Of a stretch of DNA of 23,352 bases, positions 14,624 to 23,000 are shown piece by piece. The DNA lies in contig JAISAD010000047.1 in assembly GCA_031266895.1 (NCBI GenBank), forward strand, positions 1-23,352, written 5' to 3'. The notes under the pieces were generated by a model, which was given only the letters and a program-made list of their open reading frames with translations, did no database searches and was not told the DNA's origin. Both the position numbers and the translations under genes were made by a program. Origin of the DNA: Bacteroidales bacterium. GTDB taxonomy: Bacteria; Bacteroidota; Bacteroidia; Bacteroidales; WCHB1-69. Each line of letters starts with the position of its first letter. Position 1 is the first letter of the stretch.

Positions 14624-16005
14624 ACACACCTGTCGAAAATTTTCATCATGCTTTGCAATTCAAATACGATCTCTGTATCGGCTGTTCGCATTGCACGGGT
14701 GTTTGTCCGACGGGGGCTATCCATGTGGATAAAGGCCGACCCATTTTAGATCCGAATCGCTGTATTGACTGTGGCCGCTGTTTTCTCATCTGTCCGGTAA
14801 ATGCCATCTATATTGAACAGGACGATTTTCAAACCATATACAATTATAAATGTCCGGTACTGCTGGTTCCATCGCTCTTCAGCGCACAGTTTCACGAGCG
14901 CATTAATCAGCGGGCCATATTGTCGGCTATCTATAACCTGGGCTTCAAATACATTTTTGAAGTGGAGAAAAGCGTAGAAGTGATTAAGCAGATCATTACG
15001 AAAAATGTAACGGAAAATCATGGAAAGCAGCCTATTATATCTACTTTTTGTCCGGCTATCGTACGTTTGATACAAGTAAAATTTCCCTCTCTAATCAACA
15101 ATTTATTTCTTATCAAGCCGCCCCTTGACTTGACGGCACTGTACATCAAAAAAAGCTTGACCGAAAAAGGATATAGTGAACAGGATATCGGTATTTTTTA
15201 TGTAGCACCCTGCGCTGCAAAAATTGCTGCTATTAAAAGTCCCGTGGGAGAAGAGATGTCGCCCATTACCGGAGTTATAAATATGAACTATTTCTATAAC
15301 AAGGTATTGCGTGTAATTAAGCAGGGTGAGTATAAGCTGAGCAATCAGGAAGATGATTTTCACCGATTGCCGAAAAACAGCCTTTTATGGGCGCTTACCG
15401 GTGGCGAAATCAGCCTGCTCGAACAGGGACGCAACTTGGCCGTTGACGAAGTGCATAATGTATCCGATTTTTTGGAAAAATTGGAAAATGAAGAACTTGA
15501 GGGCATAGATTTTTTGGAATTGCGCGCCTGCGATGAGAGTTGTGCCGGCGGCATTCTCTGTGCAGCCAATCGCTTCCTGATTGCCGAAAGACAGCGCAAC
15601 CGAGCCAAAAATTGCAGCAATGCCGTTTCGCACAAAGATAATGAATTGCTTGATTATGTGGACTATCTGACCCAAAACATGCAAGTACGCGGCGAAATAC
15701 AACCCCGCTCTATTGATAAATTAGATGACAATATGGCGATAGCCATGCGCAAGATGAAACAGGCTTTTGAATTGAATGCTGAACTGCCTCAGGTGGATTG
15801 CCGCATTTGCGGTTATCAAACCTGTAAAGCCTTGGCCGATGCCATTGTGCGTGGAGATGCCGACCTCAAACAGTGTATTTTTATTCAACGAATGCTCGAA
15901 CAGACCGATAAACTGACTACTGCCGAAGCTTTAAAAATTATGAAAAGTATATGGGGCGAAAAGAAGGTGGACATTAACCTTACGCGCCACTTGAATCTGG
16001 AGTAA
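14620..16005 (+). CDS. [FeFe]-hydrogenase-like iron-sulfur protein, probably sensory
   Basis: A 461-residue soluble protein. Two [4Fe-4S] ferredoxin motifs open it (Cys19, 22, 25, 29 and Cys48, 51, 54, 58). An H-cluster-like domain follows: the first loop has Cys144 in STFCPAI, the second Cys198 in APCAAK, the third Cys304 and Cys308 in ACDESCAGG. These four match the ligands of the active-site [4Fe-4S] cluster. In catalytic enzymes the first loop is TSCCP and its first Cys relays protons; here that position is Phe143. A further Fe-S domain with Cys394, 397, 402 and 419 closes the protein. This is the architecture of HsfB-type hydrogenase-like proteins rather than HydA. Overlap with the GHKL ATPase and absence of HydB/HydC-like subunits favour a redox or hydrogen sensing role. 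That role is inferred. Confidence 0.88.
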   Translation: MNTPVENFHHALQFKYDLCIGCSHCTGVCPTGAIHVDKGRPILDPNRCIDCGRCFLICPVNAIYIEQDDFQTIYNYKCPVLLVPSLFSAQFHERINQRAILSAIYNLGFKYIFEVEKSVEVIKQIITKNVTENHGKQPIISTFCPAIVRLIQVKFPSLINNLFLIKPPLDLTALYIKKSLTEKGYSEQDIGIFYVAPCAAKIAAIKSPVGEEMSPITGVINMNYFYNKVLRVIKQGEYKLSNQEDDFHRLPKNSLLWALTGGEISLLEQGRNLAVDEVHNVSDFLEKLENEELEGIDFLELRACDESCAGGILCAANRFLIAERQRNRAKNCSNAVSHKDNELLDYVDYLTQNMQVRGEIQPRSIDKLDDNMAIAMRKMKQAFELNAELPQVDCRICGYQTCKALADAIVRGDADLKQCIFIQRMLEQTDKLTTAEALKIMKSIWGEKKVDINLTRHLNLE

Positions 16006-16125
16006 AAGCGAACTCAATGTTTTTCAAAGACGTCGCACACCTGCACTAACAAGCAGGCAATACTCGTAAACAGAGATTCGGTCGAGGTGAAAGAGTAGAA
16101 AATAGTAGAATATAATACATGGTTT

Positions 16126-16857
16126 ATGAAAGTAAAGGATTATTATAACGGCGATTGTGCCAAGTTATTAGCGAATAAAATAGAAACAATATTCCCTGAT
16201 TTTAAGGGCATGCAATTTAGAGATTATATCGAGAAAAATGTATCTGATAAGGAATTTTCGAGACGAATGGATGTTTTTGCCGATGCATTTGAATTGTATT
16301 TACCAAACGACTTTGAACAAAACATCAAACTATTTGAAAATATATTGGGTAATGAACTAAAGCAGGAAACCGGAATGTTTTCAGAAGGCTGGTGGCTATG
16401 GCCTGTTGGAAGATATGTTGAAAGACATGGGATAGAAAATGTAACGGTTTCATTGAAATTTATAAAAGAGTTAACGAAAAGATTTACGGGAGAATATGCC
16501 ATAAGACCATTATTGGAACATAAAACGGAAGAAACCATAAAAACAATGCTAGAATGGAGCAAAGACGAAAGTGTTCATGTAAGAAGGCTGGCGAGCGAAG
16601 GAGTAAGAATTAGTTTACCATGGTCGAAAAAATTGTATGCGGCAATATCCGAGTTTGAAACTTACAAAAGGATACTGACAAATTTAAAGAATGACAAATC
16701 AAAATTCGTACAAAAAAGCGTGGGGAATAATTTAAACGACCTTTATAAGGAATATCCCGAAAAAGCAAATGAAATAATAAATGAATGGAAAAAGGAGAAT
16801 CCAACAAAAGAAACACTATGGATCATAAATCATGGGTTAAGAAGTACGAGAAAGTAA
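16126..16857 (+). CDS. AlkC-like DNA alkylation repair protein (HEAT-like)
   Basis: A 243-residue, all-helical protein of the DNA alkylation repair (HEAT-like repeat) superfamily. The stretch HVRRLASEGVRISLPW at about 149-164 is the recognisable AlkC-type block, preceded by EGWWLWPVGRYVERHG (about 86-101) and followed by a further repeat with KSKFVQKSVGNNLNDL. AlkC/AlkD-type proteins excise 3-methyladenine and related cationic lesions without base flipping. The product is in the size range of short AlkC proteins. Codon use is strikingly A-rich compared with the hydrogenase-like gene 120 bp upstream. No TAnnTTTG box was found before it, so its promoter is not identified. Confidence 0.82.
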   Translation: MKVKDYYNGDCAKLLANKIETIFPDFKGMQFRDYIEKNVSDKEFSRRMDVFADAFELYLPNDFEQNIKLFENILGNELKQETGMFSEGWWLWPVGRYVERHGIENVTVSLKFIKELTKRFTGEYAIRPLLEHKTEETIKTMLEWSKDESVHVRRLASEGVRISLPWSKKLYAAISEFETYKRILTNLKNDKSKFVQKSVGNNLNDLYKEYPEKANEIINEWKKENPTKETLWIINHGLRSTRK

Positions 16858-16964
16858 CCATAGCGAACGAAAGGGGAACAAACCGGAGTTCAAAAATATA
16901 AAATAATGAAGAAACGAAAGATATTTATTGCAACAAACACGCTATAAAAAAATCTAACGAAATC

Positions 16965-17531
16965 ATGGATTTACCAAAGACAAAAGAAGAATTATGCGGC
17001 AAATATTATTTGAAGGAAGACCTGATAAAATTATGTAAAGCACATCATTTACCGACAACCGGCTCTAAAGCAGATTTACTGGGATATATCTGTAATTACA
17101 TTGAAAATAAACCGATAAACAGGGTTAAAGCGAAAAATAAAAAGAATGATTTTGAACCTTCGCCGGAAAAAATAATTGACGCGCATTACAGCAATAATGA
17201 AATCCACAGGGCATTTTTCAAGAAAACAATTGGTGATAAATTCAAATTCAACGTGCAATTCATTAACTGGATGGAAGAAAACAAAGACAAAAAGACTTAC
17301 AAAGACGCGATAGAAGCCTATAATCAAATACTGTCAGATAAAAAATCCGGAAAAAAAACTACGATAGGAAAGCAGTTCGAATACAATCAATACACGAGAG
17401 ACTTTTTTGCGGACAATCCGACATTAAGTCGGGAAAATTGCGTGAAATGCTGGAATTATAAAAAGAAACAGTTTGGAAACCATAACTACGAGAAAGAAGA
17501 TTTGATGATATTGGGGGGAAATGGCAAATGA
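16965..17531 (+). CDS. SAP-domain protein with DUF6434-like C-terminus
   Basis: A 188-residue, Lys-rich cytoplasmic protein. Residues about 15-48 (YLKEDLIKLCKAHHLPTTGS onwards) form a SAP-type helix-extended-helix motif, a DNA-binding fold. A basic linker follows (about 52-63). The C-terminal part from about 68 (IIDAHYSNNEIHRAFFKKTI, then the FQFN/NWMEENKDKKTYKDA region and TRDFFADNPTLSRENCVKCW) resembles DUF6434, whose function is unknown. It lies 107 bp after the AlkC-like gene with the same A-rich composition and is convergent with the AraC-type gene, 8 bp between stops. No terminator is visible in that gap. DNA binding is inferred from the SAP motif only. Confidence 0.75.
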   Translation: MDLPKTKEELCGKYYLKEDLIKLCKAHHLPTTGSKADLLGYICNYIENKPINRVKAKNKKNDFEPSPEKIIDAHYSNNEIHRAFFKKTIGDKFKFNVQFINWMEENKDKKTYKDAIEAYNQILSDKKSGKKTTIGKQFEYNQYTRDFFADNPTLSRENCVKCWNYKKKQFGNHNYEKEDLMILGGNGK

Positions 17532-17539
17532 AAAACTGC

Positions 17540-18421
17540 CTAATCCCTTTCCCGATACATTTTTGGAGATACGCCTACTATACGTTTAAAGTATTTTCCG
17601 AAAAACGATTGCGAAGGGAAATTCAGGTCGTCGCTAATTTGTTGAATGGTCATATTGGTGGATTTTAGAAGGGCTTTTGCTTCGAGTATCACAAAATTGT
17701 CAATCCAGTCGGAAGCGGACTTGCCGGTGGTTGACTTGATTACTTGCGACAGGTATTTAGATGTAAGGTTTAGCTTATCGGCATAAAACGCCGTTTCGCG
17801 TTCGTGGCGATAGTTTTCGCGCACGAGGTCGGTAAACTGTTTTATCAAAAGCCCTTGCCGAGTTTGTTTTGTTGCGTCAATGCGTTTCTGAAAGAACGGA
17901 TACGACATATAAAAAACCAGCATAGTTAGGTGCTTTACCATTTCCAAACGATAAGGATTGTCGGTCTTTTCCATTATCTTTTTGAGGATAAGAAAGAATT
18001 TCTTCACAAACGACATACTTTCGAGGTCGAGTTGTGCGCACGGATTTTCCGAAATGGCTGCCGCAAGAGCAGCTTGCTTGTCGATAAACGGCAGCAATTC
18101 AGGCGCGAAACGATTTGAAAGCACAAGACAATAACCCGCAAAATCCTCGCTTAGATATTCATAATGCAAGATTTCATTGGGACGAACAACAATCAGAAAC
18201 GGCGCCGTTAAATCGTAAGGACGAAAACCAATAGTGCCGCTTCCTTTTCCTTTGGTGCAAACCACAATAAATAGCATATCAAATTTGAAAGGATAGTTAA
18301 AAATGAAAGCATTCACACTTGAAAACTTGTCGAATAGAAGAATGTCGTCGCCAATGTTTGCGCTGCTTTCCTGCTTAATTAAGTCTGTTTGCCACGATAA
18401 TGATGTTACTTTTCTTTCCAT
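17540..18421 (-). CDS. AraC-family transcriptional regulator
   Basis: A 293-residue regulator. The N-terminal half (about 25-150) is a cupin-like sensing domain with the FLIVVRPNEILHYEYLSEDF segment. The C-terminal half has two helix-turn-helix units: LTSKYLSQVIKSTTGKSASD (about 218-237) and TIQQISDDLNFPSQSFFGKYF (about 256-276), ending in VGVSPKMYR as usual for the family. It is divergent from the DUF2147-RND efflux operon across a 173-bp gap that holds promoters in both directions and a 21-bp-phased direct repeat. Control of the efflux operon is therefore the natural expectation. The inducer is unknown. Confidence 0.93.
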   Translation of the reverse strand: MERKVTSLSWQTDLIKQESSANIGDDILLFDKFSSVNAFIFNYPFKFDMLFIVVCTKGKGSGTIGFRPYDLTAPFLIVVRPNEILHYEYLSEDFAGYCLVLSNRFAPELLPFIDKQAALAAAISENPCAQLDLESMSFVKKFFLILKKIMEKTDNPYRLEMVKHLTMLVFYMSYPFFQKRIDATKQTRQGLLIKQFTDLVRENYRHERETAFYADKLNLTSKYLSQVIKSTTGKSASDWIDNFVILEAKALLKSTNMTIQQISDDLNFPSQSFFGKYFKRIVGVSPKMYRERD

Positions 18422-18443
18422 ATTACTGTATTTTTTCCGTCTG

Positions 18444-18475
18444 CAAAGATACCGCTTTTCCGCCTTTTATTCCAA
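18444..18475 (-). promoter_or_regulatory. Promoter candidate for the AraC-type gene
   Basis: On the minus strand TTG (18475-18473), 21 bp spacing and TATCTTTG (18451-18444) fit the Bacteroidota pattern, with the gene start about 22 bp downstream of the -7 box. Confidence 0.55.
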
Positions 18476-18505
18476 CTATTATCCTTTTTTTGCCGAATCA
18501 AAATT

Positions 18506-18536
18506 ATATTGCAGCCATTCAGTCCAATATTGCAGC
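18506..18536 (+). promoter_or_regulatory. Direct repeats, candidate AraC-type operator
   Basis: ATATTGCAGC occurs exactly at 18506-18515 and again at 18527-18536, a 21-bp period that puts both copies on the same face of the helix. The second copy ends 10 bp upstream of the -33 TTG of the efflux promoter. Same-face direct repeats next to the -33/-35 element are the typical arrangement for AraC-family activators. Confidence 0.6.
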
Positions 18537-18546
18537 AAAATTGACC

Positions 18547-18577
18547 TTGCCGGATATGGTCGGGAGCAGTACTTTTG
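18547..18577 (+). promoter_or_regulatory. Promoter candidate for the DUF2147-RND operon
   Basis: TTG at 18547-18549, 20 bp, then TACTTTTG at 18570-18577. The predicted transcription start is near 18584, giving a leader of only about 10-20 nt depending on which ATG (18595 or 18604) is used. Confidence 0.65.
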
Positions 18578-18594
18578 CATTCTAAAATTAAACC

Positions 18595-19023
18595 ATGTTT
18601 TATATGAATAAATGGAATGAAATTAAGCGTGTTTTTCTGCCGCTGCTACTTGTGGGAGCGCTTGCTTTTCCCTGTACATTTTTGGTTAAAGGACAAAACA
18701 TTACAGGTATTTGGCTGACCGAAAACGGAGAATCGAAAGTGGAGATTTACGAACGCAACAGCGAATTTTTCGGCAAGGTGATTTGGGTAAAAGAACAGAC
18801 GGAAAAGGCGCAAAAAAGCGTTGGAGTAACTATTTTGAAAAATTTTGTCCGTCAAGAAGACAATACCTATAAGGGCAGCATTTTCGCCCCGCATCTTGAC
18901 AAAACCTTTAAAGGCGCTATTACCTCGAAAAGTGAAAGCGAAATTACTGTGCGCGGGTTCCTTGGCATTTCACTTTTTGGCAGCTCGCAACATTGGAAAA
19001 GAGTAAATTCAATTAAAAACTAA
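18595..19023 (+). CDS. DUF2147 exported protein
   Basis: A 142-residue protein with an N-terminal signal peptide (hydrophobic stretch at about 14-30, likely cut after VKGQ) and a DUF2147 domain: NITGIWLTENGESKVEIYER (about 35-54), a core near 75-105, and a closing LGISLFGSSQHWKRV. The family is a small periplasmic beta-barrel-like protein of unknown function, common in Bacteroidota and Proteobacteria. A second ATG at 18604 (MNKWNEIKR) gives a more usual signal peptide and a slightly longer leader, and may be the true start. It is the first gene after the AraC-controlled promoter, 13 bp before the RND adaptor, so it is probably part of the efflux operon. Confidence 0.85.
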   Translation: MFYMNKWNEIKRVFLPLLLVGALAFPCTFLVKGQNITGIWLTENGESKVEIYERNSEFFGKVIWVKEQTEKAQKSVGVTILKNFVRQEDNTYKGSIFAPHLDKTFKGAITSKSESEITVRGFLGISLFGSSQHWKRVNSIKN

Positions 19024-19036
19024 AAGAAATATAAAG

Positions 19037-20077
19037 ATGAATATAAAGGTGTACGGCAAATTCAGCGCGTTGACATTATTGCTCTGCGTGTTTTCTGCCT
19101 GTTCGGAAAAGCAGGGGACGCAAACGCAGGAAAAAACCATACCTGTGAAAGTCATGGAAGTTGCCGCCGAGCAGACGGCTGGTAGTAAAAATTATGTAGG
19201 CACGGTGGAAGAATCGGCTACCGTTTCGCTTGCGTTTTCGCTAATGGGAACGGTGGAGGAGGTTTTTGTGCAGGAGGGGCAGCGGGTACGCAAAGGACAA
19301 CTGCTCGCCACACTCAATGCGGCTACATCTGAAAATTCATATCAGGCGTCGCTTGCAAAACTTCGTCAGGCACAGGATGCTTACGACCGTCTTACGAAAG
19401 TTCATAGCAACGGTAGTTTGCCCGATATTAAGTTTGTGGAAGTGGAAACCGGTTTGCAGCAAGCAAAATCAATGGCAGCTATTGCAAAGAAAAATTTAGA
19501 CGATTGCAAACTCTACGCTCCTCGCGACGGCGTAATTGCAGAGCGGAGCGTTGAGGCGGGTGGTAGTATAATTCCTTCGCAGGCGGCGTTTAAGCTCGTT
19601 TCAGTAGATAAGCTTTTTGTAAAAATTCCCGTCCCCGAAAACGAAATAGGCGGCATTGCAGAGGGACAAGTAGCGCAGGTTACGATTGCCGCGCTTGACA
19701 ACGCCGCCTTTTCGGGTAAAGTAGAAATGAAAGGCGTCTCAGCCAGTGCAACGTCGCACACCTACGAGGCAAAAATCGGAATCAGCAACCCGCAATTGCA
19801 AATAATGCCCGGAATGGTTTGCAAAGTTACGCTTGCAGGCAACAGCAATACGGAGGTTATTGTCGTGCCCAACCGCGCCGTGCAAATTTCGGCAGCCGGC
19901 AGACGCTACGTCTGGCTTGCAGAAGGCGGTGTTGCCAAACGCCGCTTTGTAAAAACAGGCAACCTGACCGACAACGGAATCGCCATAGCCGAAGGATTGT
20001 CGGCAGGCGATCGCCTGATTATAGAGGGCTTTCAGAAAGTAAGCGAAGGCATGAAAATTTCAATCGGCAACAACTAA
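19037..20077 (+). CDS. RND efflux periplasmic adaptor (membrane fusion lipoprotein)
   Basis: A 346-residue membrane-fusion protein linking the RND pump to an outer-membrane channel. The N-terminus is a lipoprotein signal with lipobox FSAC and lipidated Cys22. Next come the biotinyl-lipoyl half motif (VRKGQLLATLN, about 88-98), a short alpha-hairpin (about 100-150), the second lipoyl half (CKLYAPRDGVIAERSVEAGG, about 158-177), a beta-barrel (about 190-265) and a membrane-proximal domain ending EGMKISIGN. The hairpin is short, as in several Bacteroidota adaptors. It begins 13 bp after the DUF2147 gene and ends 14 bp before the pump gene. Confidence 0.93.
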   Translation: MNIKVYGKFSALTLLLCVFSACSEKQGTQTQEKTIPVKVMEVAAEQTAGSKNYVGTVEESATVSLAFSLMGTVEEVFVQEGQRVRKGQLLATLNAATSENSYQASLAKLRQAQDAYDRLTKVHSNGSLPDIKFVEVETGLQQAKSMAAIAKKNLDDCKLYAPRDGVIAERSVEAGGSIIPSQAAFKLVSVDKLFVKIPVPENEIGGIAEGQVAQVTIAALDNAAFSGKVEMKGVSASATSHTYEAKIGISNPQLQIMPGMVCKVTLAGNSNTEVIVVPNRAVQISAAGRRYVWLAEGGVAKRRFVKTGNLTDNGIAIAEGLSAGDRLIIEGFQKVSEGMKISIGNN

Positions 20078-20091
20078 AAGTAGCTCCAACA

Positions 20092-23000
20092 ATGCAAAAA
20101 AATAACAGAATTATTGAATGGGCAATGAAAAACCGGCAAATTATTATTTTGCTGGTAGCAGTACTTTTTGCGGGCGGAATTTATTCGCTTGTCGAAATGC
20201 CAAAGCAGGAAATGCCCGAATATACTATCCGTAAAGGGCTTGTGGTAGGCGTGTACCCCGGCGCGAACTCCGCGCAGGTGGAAGAGCAGCTTACCAAACC
20301 GCTTGAACGCTATCTTTTTACTTTTCCGGAAATAAAACGCAAAACTACCGCCTCGAAAACCGAAGACGGAATAGTTTACATTTTCGTTGATTTGGCTGAC
20401 GATGTAAAAGATAACAACATTGTCTGGTCAAAAATCAAGCACGGACTTGCGTCGTTTAAATCCACGCTTCCATCGGGCGTGCTGGCGGTGGCGGTTAATG
20501 ATAATTTTGGCGACGTGTCTGCCATTCTGGTAGCAATGGAATCGGACGACAAAACCTCTCGCGAGATTGACAACTATTGCGATGCGCTCGAAGACCGCCT
20601 GCGCGCTGTACCGGATGTGGCAAACGTGCGCCGTTACGGATCGCAGAAAGAGCAGATTACAATCTATGTCGATAACGAAAAACTGTCGGCTTACGGCGTC
20701 GGCGCAAAAACTCTTACCACCAATCTGTTTGCACAGGGATTTACTACAGCAGGCGGATCGCTGGAAAACAGCCAAAGCCTTACGCCAATACATATTGCCG
20801 AAACATTCCGCACCGAACAGGAAATTGCCAGCCAAATCATTTTTTCTACTCCGCAGGGCGATGTAGTTCGTGTAAAGGACATTGGAAACGTGGTGCGCGA
20901 ATACCCGACGCCCGATAGCTACATTACCCACAACGCCCGAAAATGCGTACTGCTGTCAATAGAAGTTAATCCGAAAGCCAACATCATTACCTTTGGCAAA
21001 GAAGTAAATCAGGTTTTGACTCAATTCAAAAACGAGTTGCCCGAAAGCGTGAACATCAACCGAATTGCCGACCAACCCGAAATAGTCAGCCATTCCATCA
21101 CTACATTTTTACGCGAATTGCTGATTGCCATTTTCGCTGTCGTGCTTGTGATTATCATTTTGTTGCCGTTTCGCGTAGCGACAGTATCGGCAATGTCTAT
21201 TCCCATAACCATCACCATAACTTTTGTAGTAATGCACGCAGTGGGCATTCCGCTTAATTTCGTTACGCTGGCTGCTTTAATGGCTGTTTTGGGAATAATC
21301 GTTGATGATACAATTGTGGTGGTTGATAATTATATTGACAAGCTCGATGCAGGCATTTCCCGCTGGAACGCCACCATTCAAAGCGTTCAGGAATATTTTA
21401 AATCAATCCTGTCGGCAACGCTGGCTATCAGCATCACCTTTATTCCAATTTTATTTACCAGCACAGGCAATATGCGAGATATGATACGGCATTTCCCCTG
21501 GACTATCTGCATCGCGCTTTTTTCGTCGCTGCTGGTAGGCGTGCTTGTCATTCCGATAATACAGTATTTTTTTATAAAAAGAGGATTGCATAAATCGACC
21601 GTTTCGCCGGCAAAAAAACGCCGTTCATTTCTCGATACCGTTCAGTCGGCTTACGAAAAAGTGTTGGCTAAGACTTTTGCATTTCCGAAAACAACCCTGT
21701 TAATTGCTTTGGCAAGCATTATTGCAGGCGTGTTTATGTTCCTTTCCGTACCCATACGAATGATGCCGGTTGCCGAGCGCGACCAGTTTGCCGTTGAAAT
21801 CTACCTGCCAAACGGCAGTCCGCTTGCCAAAACCGCCGCCATTGCCGACAGCATGGAAAATATACTGCGAAAAGACAGTCGCGTAAAATCCGTTTCGGCT
21901 TTCATGGGCACAAGTTCGCCCCGATTTCATATTGTATATGCGCCTCACGTTCCCTCGAAAGCATACGCGCAGTTTATTGTAAACACCGTATCAAACAGAG
22001 CAACAGAGAAATTACTTGACGAATATACCAACAAATACGCTTTCTATTTTCCTGAAGCCTACGTGCATTTCAAGCAGCTTGACTTTCAAACTACCGATGC
22101 GCCGCTCGAAATTCGTTTGGCGAGCGACAATATCAGCGACCTGAAAACAGAGGCGGAAAAGATTGAAACATATTTGCGTGGCTTGGACGAGTGTTTATGG
22201 GTACGCACAAGTTTTGAAACGCCTGTGCAGAGCGCAAAAATAGAACTTAGCCCCGAAGAAACTGCGCGTTTGGGAATTAACAAAGCGCTGGTTTCGGCCG
22301 GCATTTCATCAGGATTAACAGGAATGAAAATCAGCGACGTGTGGGAAGGCAGTTACTCCGTACCTGTTTATATTGAGCCGCAAAAAGCAATCCGACATTC
22401 CCCCGAAGATGGAAATCCCCCGATTGAAGGACATACTGTTTCCGATTTGGAAAACGTGCAGGTTTCGGGCTTGCTCGGCTCGTCGGTACCTTTACGGCAA
22501 ATCGCTGAAATTTCGTCTGAATGGAACGAAGGCGCAATCACGCACCGTAGCGGAATACGGACAATTTCAGTTTTTGCCGATATAAAACGAGGCGAAAACG
22601 TGAATAAGGTTTTAAATAAAATTTTCGACTATACAGACGGCGTACTTCTTCCACAGTTGCCCGAGGGAATGACGCTTGAATACGGGGGCAACAGCGAGCA
22701 GGACAAGGAGGTATTTGTCCCATTGATATTTGGAATGATTATCGCGTTTACTATTATGTTTTTTATTCTTGTATTCCATTTTCGTAAATTGAAACTGGCG
22801 GTCATTGTAATGTCTTCGGCGGCGTTGTGCGTGTTTGGAGCGGCGTTTGGCGTTTGGATAACGAACATTGATTTCAATGCCTTTGCCGTTCTGGGAATAA
22901 TCGGGCTGGTCGGCATAATTGTTCGCAACGGCATAATCATGTTTGACTACATAGAGTACCTTCGCTTTAAGAAAAACGAAAATGTCAAACAAGCCGCTTT

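Noticed and set aside
16040..16057. CCTGC-N8-GCAGG inverted repeat after the hydrogenase-like gene as a terminator
   Set aside because: Only a 5-bp stem with an 8-nt loop and no following T run.
16906..16947. 13-codon open frame (MKKRKIFIATNTL) between the AlkC-like and SAP genes
   Set aside because: Too short to support as a gene and no sign of a leader-peptide attenuator around it.
19819..20091. Upstream extension of the RND pump frame into the adaptor gene
   Set aside because: The extra 91 codons overlap the well-supported adaptor sequence in another frame and have no transporter features. The ATG at 20092 leads directly into the family N-terminus.
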